A DNA stretch of 7,542 bases from the NCBI GenBank assembly GCA_013215025.1, contig JABSRR010000019.1, positions 41,920 to 49,461 of the forward strand, given 5' to 3'. Source of the DNA: Pseudomonadales bacterium. GTDB lineage: Bacteria > Pseudomonadota > Gammaproteobacteria > Pseudomonadales > DT-91. Both the position numbers and the translations under genes were made by a program. Below the pieces are notes generated by a model. The model worked only from the letters and a program-made list of their open reading frames with translations. It had not been told where the DNA came from and searched no databases. Numbering within the stretch: position 1 is the stretch's first letter; each line of letters starts with the position of its first letter. This document shows, one piece after another, positions 6,607 to 7,542 of the stretch.

Positions 6607-7542
6607 TTATAAGTCTAACGCGGCTGCTTTTTTATCGTCTACCCACCAGGTTGATAGAGTGCCAAAAAATAATGCATCGTACGGTGGTGCTTGCTCTGGC
6701 TGCGCAAATTTATCCCAATATGCCACACGGTGTGCATCGATATACCAGTGTGGAACGACATACCAATTGTGCAATAAGGCACGATCAAGAGCTTTAGCGG
6801 CAGTGACTAAGGCACTGCGATTAGGTGCCTGAATAAGCGTTTCAACCAAACTGTCAATGGCTGGATTTTTAATACCAATAAAGTTTTGACTAGCTTTTAT
6901 ATCTGCTGCGCTTGAATGCCAGTACTGCTTTTGTTCAATACCCGGTGACAGTGACTGCCCGTAGGAATAAGTTATAACGTCGTAATCATATTCGCGCAGC
7001 TTATTAATGTATTGAGATACTTCAACTTTGCGCACTTTTGCTTGAATGCCAAGTCGCGATAAACCCTTGATATAAGGATTGATAATCCGTTCAAACGCAG
7101 GATCAAATGTGAGAAATTCAAAGCTAAAGCTCTCGCCTTGCTGATTTTGTAAAACATTATCCTTCACGGTCCAGCCAGCTTCACTCAGTAAGGCTTTGGC
7201 CTCTCGCAACTGAGCCCGGTTGTTGCCATTTCCTTGCGTCACAGGGAGAGCATAAGCTTCAGTAAACACTGACGGGGGTAGTTCTGCAGCCAGTGGTTTA
7301 AGTAACGCTAATTCCGCATTATCTGGCAGGCCAGTCGCTGCCATCTCTGAATTACTAAAAAAACTTTGGCTACGTTTATATTGGCCATAGAATAAATGTT
7401 TGTTAGACCATTCAAAGTCGAACGCATAATTCAATGCTTTACGCACTCGAATGTCATTAAACAGCGGGTTACGCTGGTTTAAAATGAACGACTGCATGCC
7501 TTCTGGCATACGATGCTCTATTAGGCGTTTTTGTAATTTACC
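6607..7542 (-). CDS. yejA: Periplasmic peptide-binding protein YejA-like (partial, C-terminal half)
   Basis: The solute-binding subunit of the importer, of the SBP_bac_5 (peptide/nickel-binding) family. The frame is open to the right edge, so the 311 visible residues are the C-terminal half of a protein usually near 600 residues. The signal peptide and start are outside. An ATG at 7507-7509 exists, but the frame continues upstream as GKLQKRLIEHR, so it is internal. The block NDIRVRKALNYAFDFEWSNK, followed by HLFYGQYKRSQSFFSNSE and AATGLP, is characteristic of YejA-type proteins. Near the end, HNWYVVPHWYIDAHRVAYWD fits the ligand-cleft region of the family. In E. coli YejA works with YejBEF to take up peptides including microcin C, and in other bacteria Yej systems affect sensitivity to antimicrobial peptides or handle cell-wall peptides. 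Which substrate applies here cannot be read from sequence. Confidence 0.93.
   Translation of the reverse strand, partial: GKLQKRLIEHRMPEGMQSFILNQRNPLFNDIRVRKALNYAFDFEWSNKHLFYGQYKRSQSFFSNSEMAATGLPDNAELALLKPLAAELPPSVFTEAYALPVTQGNGNNRAQLREAKALLSEAGWTVKDNVLQNQQGESFSFEFLTFDPAFERIINPYIKGLSRLGIQAKVRKVEVSQYINKLREYDYDVITYSYGQSLSPGIEQKQYWHSSAADIKASQNFIGIKNPAIDSLVETLIQAPNRSALVTAAKALDRALLHNWYVVPHWYIDAHRVAYWDKFAQPEQAPPYDALFFGTLSTWWVDDKKAAALDL

Noticed and set aside
6328..6832. Three plus-strand frames opposite yejB and yejA
   Set aside because: They are antisense shadows of genes with strong family matches, and none resembles a protein family.
7507..7509. ATG as the start of a complete 300-residue binding protein
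   Set aside because: The frame stays open to the window edge, the upstream residues fit the protein, there is no signal peptide after this ATG, and the family is about twice as long.

Overview
The window is a single-direction cluster from a gammaproteobacterium. The moderately AT-rich base composition, the close match of the transporter genes to Escherichia coli yejABEF, and the presence of rlmG and an OruR-type AraC regulator all fit. My guess, from family resemblance only, is a marine lineage near Spongiibacteraceae/Cellvibrionales. All seven clear genes lie on the minus strand, so transcription runs from the right edge to the left.

From right to left: the C-terminal half of a YejA-like periplasmic peptide-binding protein (runs off the right edge), the permeases YejB and YejE, the twin ATPase YejF, an AraC-family regulator with an arabinose-binding-like sensor domain, the 23S rRNA guanine-N2 methyltransferase RlmG, and a low-molecular-weight protein tyrosine phosphatase. 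A short open frame on the plus strand at the left edge may be the tail of a convergent gene.

The first four genes form a complete ABC importer: binding protein, two membrane subunits, and a fused pair of nucleotide-binding domains. The family imports oligopeptides or modified peptides into the cytoplasm. The regulator follows five bases after yejF. rlmG overlaps the regulator by four bases, and the phosphatase follows after 22 bases. No gap exceeds 22 bases, there is no visible terminator, and few starts carry a good Shine-Dalgarno sequence. One long, translationally coupled transcript is therefore the simplest reading, with its promoter outside the window on the right.

I see no mobile element, CRISPR array, RNA gene, phage gene or toxin module. 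No stretch above 300 bases lacks a gene. The genes belong to known families and I do not see a clearly undescribed system. The most interesting point is the arrangement: a Yej importer physically tied to an OruR-like regulator, a ribosomal RNA methyltransferase and a phosphatase.
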